A stretch of 5,156 nucleotides of DNA from an uncultured Bacillus sp. GTDB lineage: Bacteria; Bacillota; Bacilli; Bacillales; Cytobacillaceae. This document shows, one piece after another, positions 1-5,118 of this stretch; the first letter of the stretch is position 1, and each line of letters starts with the position of its first letter. Below the pieces are notes generated by a model. It was given only the letters and a program-made list of their open reading frames with translations. It did not search any database and had not been told where the DNA came from. Made by a program: the position numbers and the translations under genes. The DNA lies in assembly GCA_937902115.1 (NCBI GenBank), contig CALGSR010000433.1:1-5156 (forward strand), read 5' to 3'.

Positions 1-213
1 GATTCGTTGCTTTTTCATTCTCGCTCTGCATTTTCAACCAGTGCATTTTGCTTCAGTTCCGAAGGCGGTAAATTTCATCAGCCACATTCTCAATGAGCTA
101 TATCAAATTTGGCTCTCCACAAAGTGCTCGCATCTATCCTATCTCCTCAACCCTTCTAATTTATCTTTTCTGCCAACTCAACACTACCTAATTTAAGTCC
201 CAAATTTGGCCCC

Positions 214-257
214 AAAAATACCCTCGATATGTTCCCACATACGCATATCGAGGGTAT
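214..257 (-). terminator. Hairpin with U-tract, possible rho-independent terminator
   Basis: A perfect 14-bp inverted repeat (218-231 with 244-257, core TACCCTCGATATG / CATATCGAGGGTA) encloses a 12-base loop. Read on the minus strand, the second arm runs into five Ts before GGGG. That fits an intrinsic terminator for leftward transcripts, perhaps for the toxin-antitoxin operon about 335 bases upstream or for a decayed gene between them. The plus-strand side has no T-run. The long loop and short U-tract make it less than canonical. A protein-binding palindrome or the end of an old element is the alternative. Confidence 0.5.
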
Positions 258-320
258 AACTCAAGTAGACAGATTTGCTTTCATTCTATGAAACCCAGCA
301 TTTTCAAGGCTTTTCAGACT

Positions 321-404
321 TTATTTTCTAGACATCAAGACAACACACTCAACATGTGTTACCACATAAGGCTTATACAATTTAGCAATGTATTCAAGGT
401 ATAA
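321..404 (-). pseudogene. Possible remnant of an RlmD-like methyltransferase C-terminus
   Basis: A minus-strand frame between an in-frame TAG (405-407) and TAA (321-323) ends KPYVVTHVECVVLMSRK. The HVEC segment followed by a short hydrophobic strand and the stop matches the C-terminal end of RumA/RlmD-type uracil-C5 methyltransferases. In those enzymes its glutamate is the general base. The intact rlmD in this window ends HTTHVECVAQIILK at the equivalent place. No upstream SAM-binding or SCNP motif is present, so at most a 3' tail survives. The two copies differ strongly at the nucleotide level, so this is not a recent duplication. The match is short and could be chance. Confidence 0.35.
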
Positions 405-591
405 CTACACTTTGGCAAAACCTACCTCACGAGGTAGTAAGGGGTGCAAGCCATGTTGCTGTAATTGATACATCTCTTTTCTATGTGACAATCATCGTTC
501 TTTCTTATTTTGAAAAATTCCAACTCGATATTTCCCAAATAAATATCTTAGTAGGGGATCAGCACCCCTGTCTCCTTAATCATATTACAAT

Positions 592-948
592 TCAATTGTC
601 CTCCTGATTGTCTTCCCCATAGTCCGCGTCAGAATCTGAACCCATTCCAAACAATTGTTTCATATAATCCTGATTTTCATTTAACACACGTACAATTTGA
701 ACTTTATCATATTCTATACGATAAAAGACATAATTCTTTTCTAAAAATATATACCAATAATCCGTTTGCACTTCAATTAGTTTGCCTAATTCAACACCGG
801 ATACAGGGTATTGCTCTAACCCTCTGATATTAGCTGTAATCTTTTTCAATATTCTTTGTGCAATATTTTGTCCCCAATTAGTTATAATATAGTCATTTAT
901 ATATTGCAGATCTTCCAATGCCTTTGGCGAGTATTCTACTTTTGGCAT
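592..948 (-). CDS. Type II toxin, RelE/ParE family
   Basis: This 118-residue protein has the RelE/ParE plan: an N-terminal VEYSPKALEDLQYINDYI strand-helix, a second helix (about 28-46) running into LEQYPVSG, then the sheet segments DYWYIF, NYVFYRI and VQIVRVL, and a terminal RVLNENQDYMKQLF. RelE members cut ribosome-bound mRNA and ParE members poison DNA gyrase. The sequence does not settle which applies here. The ATG lies 2 bases after the antitoxin stop, with AGGA (957-960) placed 8 bases upstream inside the antitoxin gene, which implies translational coupling. The usual family end falls near residue 101. Residues 102-118 form an extra tail with seven acidic residues (D105, D107, D109, E112, D113, E116, D117). 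Family assignment is firm; the molecular target is open. Confidence 0.88.
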   Translation of the reverse strand: MPKVEYSPKALEDLQYINDYIITNWGQNIAQRILKKITANIRGLEQYPVSGVELGKLIEVQTDYWYIFLEKNYVFYRIEYDKVQIVRVLNENQDYMKQLFGMGSDSDADYGEDNQEDN

Positions 949-950
949 AT

Positions 951-1196
951 TTATATTCCTAGAATAGCTTCAACATCATCTGCTGAAATCCACCCTTTCT
1001 CTCTTGCTGATTTCTCACCTTCTTCAAGTTTAGCCAATAATCTGATAGTCGCTTTCAATTTATCTAATTCTTTAATTGTTACGATTGCGTATTCTCCTCG
1101 TCCATTTCTGGTTAAATAAACTGGACTATTTTCCGTTACTTCATTGAGGACTTCTGTATAATTCCTTAAATCTGAAACTGGTTTAATATTTGGCAT
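951..1196 (-). CDS. Type II antitoxin, Phd/YefM family
   Basis: The 81-residue product begins MPNIKPVSDLRNYTEVLNEV and continues PVYLTRNGRGEYAIVTIKEL, the typical Phd/YefM DNA-binding fold in which PVSDLRNY and the NGRG turn are hallmarks. The C-terminal part (about 50-81, with GWISADDVEAILG) is the flexible segment that normally wraps and neutralises the toxin. I chose the second in-frame ATG (1194-1196). AAGGAG at 1206-1211 lies 9 bases from it, whereas it directly abuts the first ATG (1203-1205), which is too close for initiation. The toxin follows after 2 bases. Antitoxins of this family usually bind their own promoter, alone and more tightly with the toxin. A possible operator lies upstream. 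Confidence 0.9.
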   Translation of the reverse strand: MPNIKPVSDLRNYTEVLNEVTENSPVYLTRNGRGEYAIVTIKELDKLKATIRLLAKLEEGEKSAREKGWISADDVEAILGI

Positions 1197-1205
1197 GACA
1201 ATCAT

Positions 1206-1258
1206 CTCCTTATGTAAATATTATACACAATCCCACGTGAATATTACGTTAAATTAAC
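1206..1258 (-). promoter_or_regulatory. Promoter and candidate operator of the toxin-antitoxin operon
   Basis: On the minus strand a perfect TATAAT (1220-1225) lies just before the AAGGAG site (1206-1211), giving a very short leader of under 20 bases. No good -35 box is found at 16-18 bases; TTAACG (1247-1252) is at 21 bases and is a poor fit. Two palindromes sit where a -35 or repressor site would be: GTTAA-A-TTAAC (1248-1258) and CACGTG (1234-1239). Phd/YefM antitoxins bind such palindromes to repress their own operon, so these are plausible operator half-sites. Operator identity is inferred from position. Confidence 0.5.
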
Positions 1259-1289
1259 ACGTTCATTTACAGCAATTTAAATATCATTC

Positions 1290-1466
1290 TTATTTTTTCA
1301 GTTTTTCTATAGTTTGAACTTGTTGACGATGCGTAAACCAATGGATGTCATCAAGGAAGTGCTGATTTCCATCTTTAAATTTTTTGAAAATATAACTCAT
1401 ATACGACAAGGTTTTTTGGTTAGCAACAAGAGGTTGCACTTTTATGCACCTAAAACTAGCTTTACT
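1290..1466 (-). pseudogene. Possible 3' remnant of an unidentified gene
   Basis: The minus strand is open for 58 codons between TAA (1467-1469) and TAA (1290-1292). It reads protein-like toward its end: YMSYIFKKFKDGNQ, then HFLDDIHWFTHRQQ and IEKLKK. There is no credible start codon with a ribosome binding site, and the frame upstream is closed by stops. If it is real, it is the tail of a broken gene. I do not recognise the family. The opposite strand is also open here over 75 codons, starting from a TTG with no ribosome binding site, which I consider a shadow. Composition alone cannot prove past coding. Confidence 0.3.
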
Positions 1467-1493
1467 TTAGTTGTAAACTTCAGCAAAACTGTC

Positions 1494-1509
1494 AAGTGCC
1501 AGGCACCTT
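1494..1509. repeat. REP-like palindrome GTGCC-A-GGCAC
   Basis: The core GTGCC, A, GGCAC (1496-1506) is a perfect palindrome with a one-base centre, flanked by AA and CTT. On the minus strand it reads AAGGTGCCTGGCACTT. Sequences of this kind recur as intergenic REP-like palindromes in many Bacillales genomes, from general recollection rather than a search. It lies between the HD gene and the toxin-antitoxin operon. It lacks a long U-tract right at the stem, although TTTTTT follows 8 bases later on the plus strand (1515-1520). Confidence 0.5.
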
Positions 1510-1606
1510 CCAAATTTTTTAATTCATATAACCTCACTTAATAGCGCCTTTTCAAATCCTCTTCGTAAGCACCTTTTAAAACATCTCCCATATAAAGTAA
1601 GAGATT

Positions 1607-2473
1607 TTACAGCCTTGATGAATTTTTCTTAAAGTGCTTAAATAGCTCCTGATCGGACCATTGCATTTTGTTTTGAAATGCAATACAAAATGATGCGAGG
1701 ATGAATGGTCCTTCAGAATTTAATTCGAACCCTATTCCTCTCGAATGAAGATCATCCAATTTTGAAGTGATTAGTTCATGTTGGATACAATATATATTTT
1801 CCGCTTCCTTTACTAACTTTTCCGCAAATGAAGCCAATTGATTATCTTCTAGTTTTTCTTTTAACTCATCATCAATCTGTAAGTAGGCACAAGAAAATAG
1901 AAGCGCTATTTCTTTAGCTGAAAGGGCATCCACTGAACCAAAAACCTTTTTTACTTCTCTTTCTAATTCACGAATCATTTTGAACTCTTTTTTTCTAGTA
2001 GATAACACTTTTACAACACTCGCATAATACCAATGTTGTTCACGCTTACCGCGATTAAAACGCCTCCAAACACTTTCTCCGAATTGATCCAAATCTGTAT
2101 GGATTGATTTCAAATTATGCAATTTGTCGGCAACAATAACTTGAATTTCTTCTAAAGAGACATTATGTAACATTTCAATTGTATGTTGTTTCCTTACTTC
2201 CCATGGTAAATTCTTATCAGTTTCAGATGCTGCCACAACTAGGCTTGCTACCTTCGTTCCAAATGTATCTGTAAGATCCTGTAAGGTTGTCTCAGTGTCT
2301 TCAAGTGTGTCATGTAAAATACCTGCTGCAATAACTTCCTCTGAACATTTCGCTTTTTGTAAATACATACCTACTGCATAGGGATGCGTGATATAAGGAA
2401 TATTTGTCCCCTTTCTATTCTGATTTTCATGTGCCTTTGCTGCAAAAATAAGAGCCTTTTCTATCAAATCCAT
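1607..2473 (-). CDS. HD-domain protein, probable (p)ppGpp hydrolase-like (small alarmone hydrolase type)
   Basis: The N-terminal ~150 residues of this 288-residue protein follow the RelA/SpoT/MESH1 hydrolase pattern. Visible elements are RKGTNIPYITHP with H30, the HD pair H54-D55 in GILHDTLEDT, E58-D59 (an ED pair needed for hydrolysis in characterised Rel enzymes), and D116 with N120 in VADKLHNL. This argues for a metal-dependent phosphohydrolase acting on (p)ppGpp or a related nucleotide in the cytosol. No synthetase, TGS or ACT domain follows. Residues ~160-288 are mostly helical and charged, and I cannot assign them. The start is supported by AAGGAG (2483-2488) 9 bases upstream. No clear promoter or terminator is seen. 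The upstream DNA is a divergently oriented glyoxalase relic. The substrate remains inference. Confidence 0.8.
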   Translation of the reverse strand: MDLIEKALIFAAKAHENQNRKGTNIPYITHPYAVGMYLQKAKCSEEVIAAGILHDTLEDTETTLQDLTDTFGTKVASLVVAASETDKNLPWEVRKQHTIEMLHNVSLEEIQVIVADKLHNLKSIHTDLDQFGESVWRRFNRGKREQHWYYASVVKVLSTRKKEFKMIRELEREVKKVFGSVDALSAKEIALLFSCAYLQIDDELKEKLEDNQLASFAEKLVKEAENIYCIQHELITSKLDDLHSRGIGFELNSEGPFILASFCIAFQNKMQWSDQELFKHFKKNSSRL

Positions 2474-2507
2474 AAATCATCTCTCCTTTTGTATGGCAGT
2501 TTGTACG

Positions 2508-3072
2508 TTCATCTATTTCTATTTAACCATAAATGATCATACCGGCGGCGTACGGAAGATTGTAGCGAGACATCAGGAAAGTCCTGTTTATGGACCAAAA
2601 GAAACGGAGGTATTGGTGAATCATGTCGTAGAGGCAGGGTACTCTATTAACTTATTGGACCAAAAACCTTTCGAGTCTCCGAAACGGGAGGTCATACGTA
2701 TGGCCATATCGACTTTTTAATGGGAGATGCTCTCTTTTACAGGGATGCCTTGCTTTCAGCAGGATCTGGTCGGATTTTTACCGGCGATTACAAAGCTCAA
2801 TATGAAACCTTGCAGAAATTTAAGTGCTTGGATGATGATATAATGTTTACCCCGCTCACGGGTATACCGAAATTTATTTACGTTTTGCATACGACATGCA
2901 GCCGGATAATGCAAAAATCTCCAAGTCATTGGAAGAAGTCCGGAAATTGCGTGCAAAAGGATAACCAACACTCCTGATAACGCTCGGCAGGGAGAAGGAA
3001 ATTAACCTCTTTCTGCAAGTGGAAACATTGGAGGACTTTATCGAATTACGCAACGCCCGTGATGACTTCTAG
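2508..3072 (+). pseudogene. Glyoxalase II-like (metallo-beta-lactamase fold) hydrolase, truncated and frameshifted
   Basis: Three frames together rebuild a hydroxyacylglutathione hydrolase-like protein. The first (2508 to ~2665) gives FIYFYLT then NDHTGGVRKIV, a damaged THxHxDH metal motif. The second (~2666-2853) gives ETGGHTYGHIDF (family TPGHT.GH) and LFYRDALLSAGSGRIF (family LFTGDTLFSAGCGRIF). The third (2854-3072) gives AHGYTEIYLRFA (family HEYT), DNAKISKSLEEVRKLRAKG, then PTLLITLGRE and ELRNARDDF, the HAGH C-terminal signature. Lesions are a lost N-terminus, one missing base in the A-run at 2662-2666, one missing base near 2852-2854, and TAA at 2962-2964 where the family has Gln (KGQPT). 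A working enzyme would hydrolyse S-acyl-thiol adducts in methylglyoxal detoxification. It is dead as written unless the changes are sequencing errors, and three independent lesions make that unlikely. Confidence 0.88.
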
Positions 3073-3094
3073 GGGGATTCAAGTCGAAGTGTAG

Positions 3095-3217
3095 AAAAGG
3101 AGTTCAAAACAACTACCGGGTTGCTTTTTGCCGAATAAAAAGCAAGGTATCGAAAAAAGCTACAGCACCTTCCAGGAAGAAATCGAATCGAAGTACAGGC
3201 AGACGGCACACCAATAA
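3095..3217 (+). pseudogene. Orphan reading frame, possible gene tail
   Basis: Between TAG (3092-3094) and TAA (3215-3217) the plus strand is open for 40 codons and ends GIEKSYSTFQEEIESKYRQ followed by TAHQ, which reads like a genuine helical, charged C-terminus. There is no start codon near the AAAAGGAG at 3096-3103. It follows the glyoxalase relic by 20 bases and precedes a strong plus-strand terminator, so it may be the eroded last gene of the same transcription unit. I do not recognise the family. Chance is the alternative. Confidence 0.3.
3121..3145. repeat. Inverted repeat TTGCTTTTT / AAAAAGCAA
   Basis: A perfect 9-bp inverted repeat (3121-3129 and 3137-3145) encloses a 7-base loop, GCCGAAT. 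It lies inside the orphan frame after the glyoxalase relic. The stem is AT-rich and has no U-tract after it on either strand, so it is not a convincing terminator. Confidence 0.5.
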
Positions 3218-3251
3218 TTCATTATCGGTTTGTGTCCCCTACTATTGTACA

Positions 3252-3287
3252 GAGGCAAGAAATTTAAGCTTTCTTGCCTCATTTTTT
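3252..3287 (+). terminator. Rho-independent terminator, plus strand, convergent with rlmD
   Basis: A perfect 11-bp stem (GAGGCAAGAAA at 3252-3262 with TTTCTTGCCTC at 3270-3280) and a 7-base loop are followed by A and six Ts (3282-3287). This is a canonical intrinsic terminator for rightward transcription. Its T-run touches the last base of the rlmD stop codon. It presumably served the plus-strand unit that included the glyoxalase gene. In the rlmD mRNA the same hairpin has no U-tract behind it, so termination in that direction would be weaker. Confidence 0.85.
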
Positions 3288-4657
3288 CACTTTAAAATGA
3301 TCTGCGCCACGCACTCCACATGCGTAGTATGCGGAAACATATCCACTGGCTGCGCTTCAACCGTCTTATACCCGCCATCTTCCAATATTCTTAAATCGCG
3401 GGCTAGTGTGGCCGGGTTGCACGAAACATAAACGACCTTCTTCGGCTTCATATCGAGAATCGTCTGCAGCAGTTTTTCGTCACAGCCTTTACGCGGAGGA
3501 TCGACGACTAATACATCTGCTTGTACTCCTTCTTTATACCAGTTGGGAATGACGGTTTCTGCTTCGCCTACAGCAAATTCTACATTCGAGATGCCATTTA
3601 ATGCTGCATTCCGTTTTGCATCCTCAATCGCTTCCGGGACAATTTCAACGCCGTACACTTTGCCTGCTTTTTGCGCAAGGAAAAGTGAGATGGTTCCGAT
3701 TCCGCAATAGGCATCAATAACCGTTTCATTCCCGTTTAATCCGGCATATTCAAGTGCCTTATCATACAATACCTTTGTTTGCTCAGGATTCACCTGATAG
3801 AAGGAACGTGCCGATATAGCAAATTTGATGTCACCAATGGAATCATAAATGACTTCTTCTCCCCAAAGCACTTTTGTCTGCTCACCTAGGATGACATTCG
3901 TTTTTTTCGAATTGATATTTTGCACAATCGATTTTACCTCCGGGATGGCCGCGGTAATTTCTTCAACAATCTTACTTTTGTTTGGCAGTTCATTTGTCCT
4001 CGTTACAAGTACGACCATTACCTCTCCGCTCACTGCTCCATAGCGAACCATAATGTGGCGAAGGTCGCCTTTATGCTTTTCCTCGTTATAGGCGCGAACC
4101 CCGTTACGACTGCAAATATCCTTAATCTTTTGCACCACTTCATCGTTCTTTTCTTGCTGAATCAGACAGGTCTTCATATCAATAATCTGGTGACTGCGCT
4201 GCTGATAAAAACCGCCAATCAGACCACCCTCATGCTCGCCAATTGGAACCTGTGATTTATTTCGGTAGTTCCACGGATTTTCCATTCCTAATACCGTATG
4301 GACTTTGACATCTTCCAGTTTGCCAATTCGCTGCAGTACATCTCTAACCTGCTTTTCTTTAGCAAGCATTTGCCCTTCATAGCTTAAATGTTGAAGCTGG
4401 CAGCCGCCGCACTCTTTATAAATAGAACAAGGGGCATCAATCCGGTGCGGACTCGGTTCAATAATCTCCATCAACTTGCCAAAACCGTACCCCTTATTGA
4501 CTTTTACTACTTTGATTTTAGCCTTTTCACCAGGGAGACCATTTGGTACAAAAATAGGATATCCCTCTACTTTCGCCACCCCAGCGCCATCATGCGTTAA
4601 ATCCTCAAATATTGTTTCTATGTAATCATTCTTTTGAACAGGTAATGTTTTCTTCAT
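3287..4657 (-). CDS. rlmD: 23S rRNA (uracil-C5)-methyltransferase RlmD/RlmCD (RumA family)
   Basis: This enzyme transfers a methyl group from SAM to C5 of uridine in 23S rRNA. In Firmicutes the single RlmCD enzyme (B. subtilis YefA) covers U747 and U1939. Over 456 residues the order is complete: a TRAM RNA-binding domain (about 8-68), the four [4Fe-4S] cysteines C77, C83, C86 and C164, FYQVN (286-290), the SAM loop DAYCGIGT (315-322) with acidic E338, DPPRKG (386-391), the nucleophile C413 in SCNP, and the general base E448 in THVEC. The 35-residue gap between nucleophile and base matches E. coli RumA. The start has AAAGGAAG at 4664-4671 just upstream. The gene lies directly downstream of an rRNA operon on the same strand. 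Which uridines are modified cannot be read from the sequence. Confidence 0.96.
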   Translation of the reverse strand: MKKTLPVQKNDYIETIFEDLTHDGAGVAKVEGYPIFVPNGLPGEKAKIKVVKVNKGYGFGKLMEIIEPSPHRIDAPCSIYKECGGCQLQHLSYEGQMLAKEKQVRDVLQRIGKLEDVKVHTVLGMENPWNYRNKSQVPIGEHEGGLIGGFYQQRSHQIIDMKTCLIQQEKNDEVVQKIKDICSRNGVRAYNEEKHKGDLRHIMVRYGAVSGEVMVVLVTRTNELPNKSKIVEEITAAIPEVKSIVQNINSKKTNVILGEQTKVLWGEEVIYDSIGDIKFAISARSFYQVNPEQTKVLYDKALEYAGLNGNETVIDAYCGIGTISLFLAQKAGKVYGVEIVPEAIEDAKRNAALNGISNVEFAVGEAETVIPNWYKEGVQADVLVVDPPRKGCDEKLLQTILDMKPKKVVYVSCNPATLARDLRILEDGGYKTVEAQPVDMFPHTTHVECVAQIILK

Positions 4658-4705
4658 ATAATTCTTCCTTTACTACATTATTCCAAAGTTTCTTCAATTA
4701 GATGA

Positions 4706-4716
4706 ATTGTATCACA
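4706..4716 (-). promoter_or_regulatory. Putative extended -10 promoter of rlmD
   Basis: The minus strand reads TGTGA-TACAAT, a good match to the Gram-positive extended -10 (TRTGn followed by TATAAT). A transcription start near 4699 would give a leader of about 40 bases before the rlmD ATG. The -35 region is poor, as is common for extended -10 promoters. This supports independent transcription of rlmD rather than read-through from the rRNA operon. Confidence 0.5.
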
Positions 4717-4967
4717 TCTTATATATAATGAGGAAACTCAGTTTATCACTTTTAACAAATCAAATACAACAACAAAGATTCTGAGCATCATTTTCTGTTG
4801 AGACATTTTAATACCGATATTCAGATGCAGGAGTAACGGCTTTTGCTGATACGCTATGGGAAATAATGCTGCCTCAGAGGTGAGTTATAGATTGAACTTT
4901 TTTTCATATTATAATGACCCTAATGTATTGGTAGCCAAGCATAACGACCAATTGCTCTATTTTTACA

Positions 4968-5035
4968 GCCTCACGGGCACTATGAACCCTTTCGAGTGAC
5001 CGTCAGTTCTTTTTCTTCTGCCTCACGGGCACTAT
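4968..5035. repeat. Two direct copies of GCCTCACGGGCACTAT, 52 bases apart
   Basis: Identical 16-base units lie at 4968-4983 and 5020-5035. A partial third unit, TTCTGCCTC, occurs at 5058-5066, matching the flank of the second copy. On the minus strand each unit contains TGCC-CGTGA-GGC(A), able to form a small hairpin. The intervening 36 bases are not repeated. The array begins about 50 bases beyond the rRNA operon terminator. Its function is unknown: a family of intergenic repeats, a processing site or a degenerate duplication are all possible. Confidence 0.7.
4973..5003. repeat. Imperfect inverted repeat ACGGGCACT / AGTGACCGT
   Basis: The arms at 4973-4981 and 4995-5003 pair over 8 of 9 positions with one G/A mismatch, around a 13-base loop. 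The left arm lies inside the first copy of the 16-base direct repeat, so that copy could fold with downstream sequence absent from the second. No U-tract follows on either strand. Confidence 0.45.
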
Positions 5036-5082
5036 CAGCGTCTCATAACGACTATAATTCTGCCTCTTTAATAAAAGAACAC

Positions 5083-5110
5083 AAAAAAAGAGCACCCACT
5101 CAAGGTACTC
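5083..5110 (-). terminator. Rho-independent terminator of the rRNA operon
   Basis: On the minus strand, 8 bases after the 5S gene, GAGTACC pairs with GGTGCTC (7 bp including one G-U) around a 7-base loop and is followed by seven Ts (5083-5089). This is a canonical intrinsic terminator and marks the end of the rRNA operon whose 5S gene runs off the right edge. Confidence 0.9.
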
Positions 5111-5118
5111 TTCGATTT

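Larger units (their letters stand above)
1..591. other. Gene-poor region with hairpins and decayed coding fragments
   Basis: No intact gene with a ribosome binding site is visible on either strand. The minus strand shows coding-like pieces that switch frame and carry stops. Examples near the left edge are LKQNALVENAERE and DASTLWRAKFDIAH, and around 410-500 QQHGLHPLLPREVGFAKV. These suggest old genes eroded by frameshifts, but I cannot name a family for them. Several inverted repeats are present: 218-257 (listed separately), CTACCT/AGGTAG at 422-437, GATATTT/AAATATC at 527-547 and AGGGG/CCCCT at 553-569. The last two lie just downstream of the toxin stop codon but have no U-tract, so they are weak terminator candidates. 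A perfect CCAAATTTGG palindrome sits at 200-209. That these are gene relics is inference from amino acid composition only. Confidence 0.45.
4672..5082. other. Intergenic region between rlmD and the rRNA operon
   Basis: No gene is supported here. The region holds the rlmD promoter candidate, a small minus-strand frame (4738-4806, 22 codons, hydrophobic, no ribosome binding site), and a repeat-rich part from about 4868 to 5066. The word CATAACGAC occurs at 4940-4948 and 5044-5052. GCCTC occurs at 4871, 4968, 5020 and 5062, the last three forming a loose array. No tRNA or riboswitch fold was recognised. Confidence 0.6.

Noticed and set aside
422..569. Cluster of three small hairpins read as a riboswitch or structured RNA
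   Set aside because: The stems are 5-7 bp and unrelated to each other, with no recognisable riboswitch core and no downstream gene on the matching strand.
856..1119. Plus-strand open frame of 87 codons across the toxin-antitoxin genes
   Set aside because: It lies antisense to two well-supported genes, has no ribosome binding site and no family resemblance.
1314..1541. Plus-strand open frame of 75 codons starting with TTG
   Set aside because: It has no ribosome binding site, reads through the REP-like palindrome, and its peptide resembles no family I know.
2756..2971. Minus-strand open frame of 71 codons opposite the hydrolase relic
   Set aside because: It is a shadow of the relic, with no ribosome binding site and no recognisable motif.
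2493..2977. Two small plus-strand proteins (75 and 85 codons)
   Set aside because: Both are fragments of the same frameshifted glyoxalase II-like pseudogene. The first start codon falls in unrelated sequence and the second begins mid-domain.
3849..4600. Three plus-strand open frames (64, 111 and 70 codons) within rlmD
   Set aside because: They are antisense to a complete conserved enzyme gene, mutually overlapping and without initiation signals.
4738..4806. Minus-strand frame of 22 codons encoding a short hydrophobic peptide
   Set aside because: It has no ribosome binding site, overlaps nothing conserved, and is within chance for AT-rich DNA. It is noted only in case a transcript is found.
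4968..5066. CRISPR-like array
   Set aside because: Only two full repeats of 16 bases with uneven spacing, no cas genes, and repeats too short for a CRISPR.
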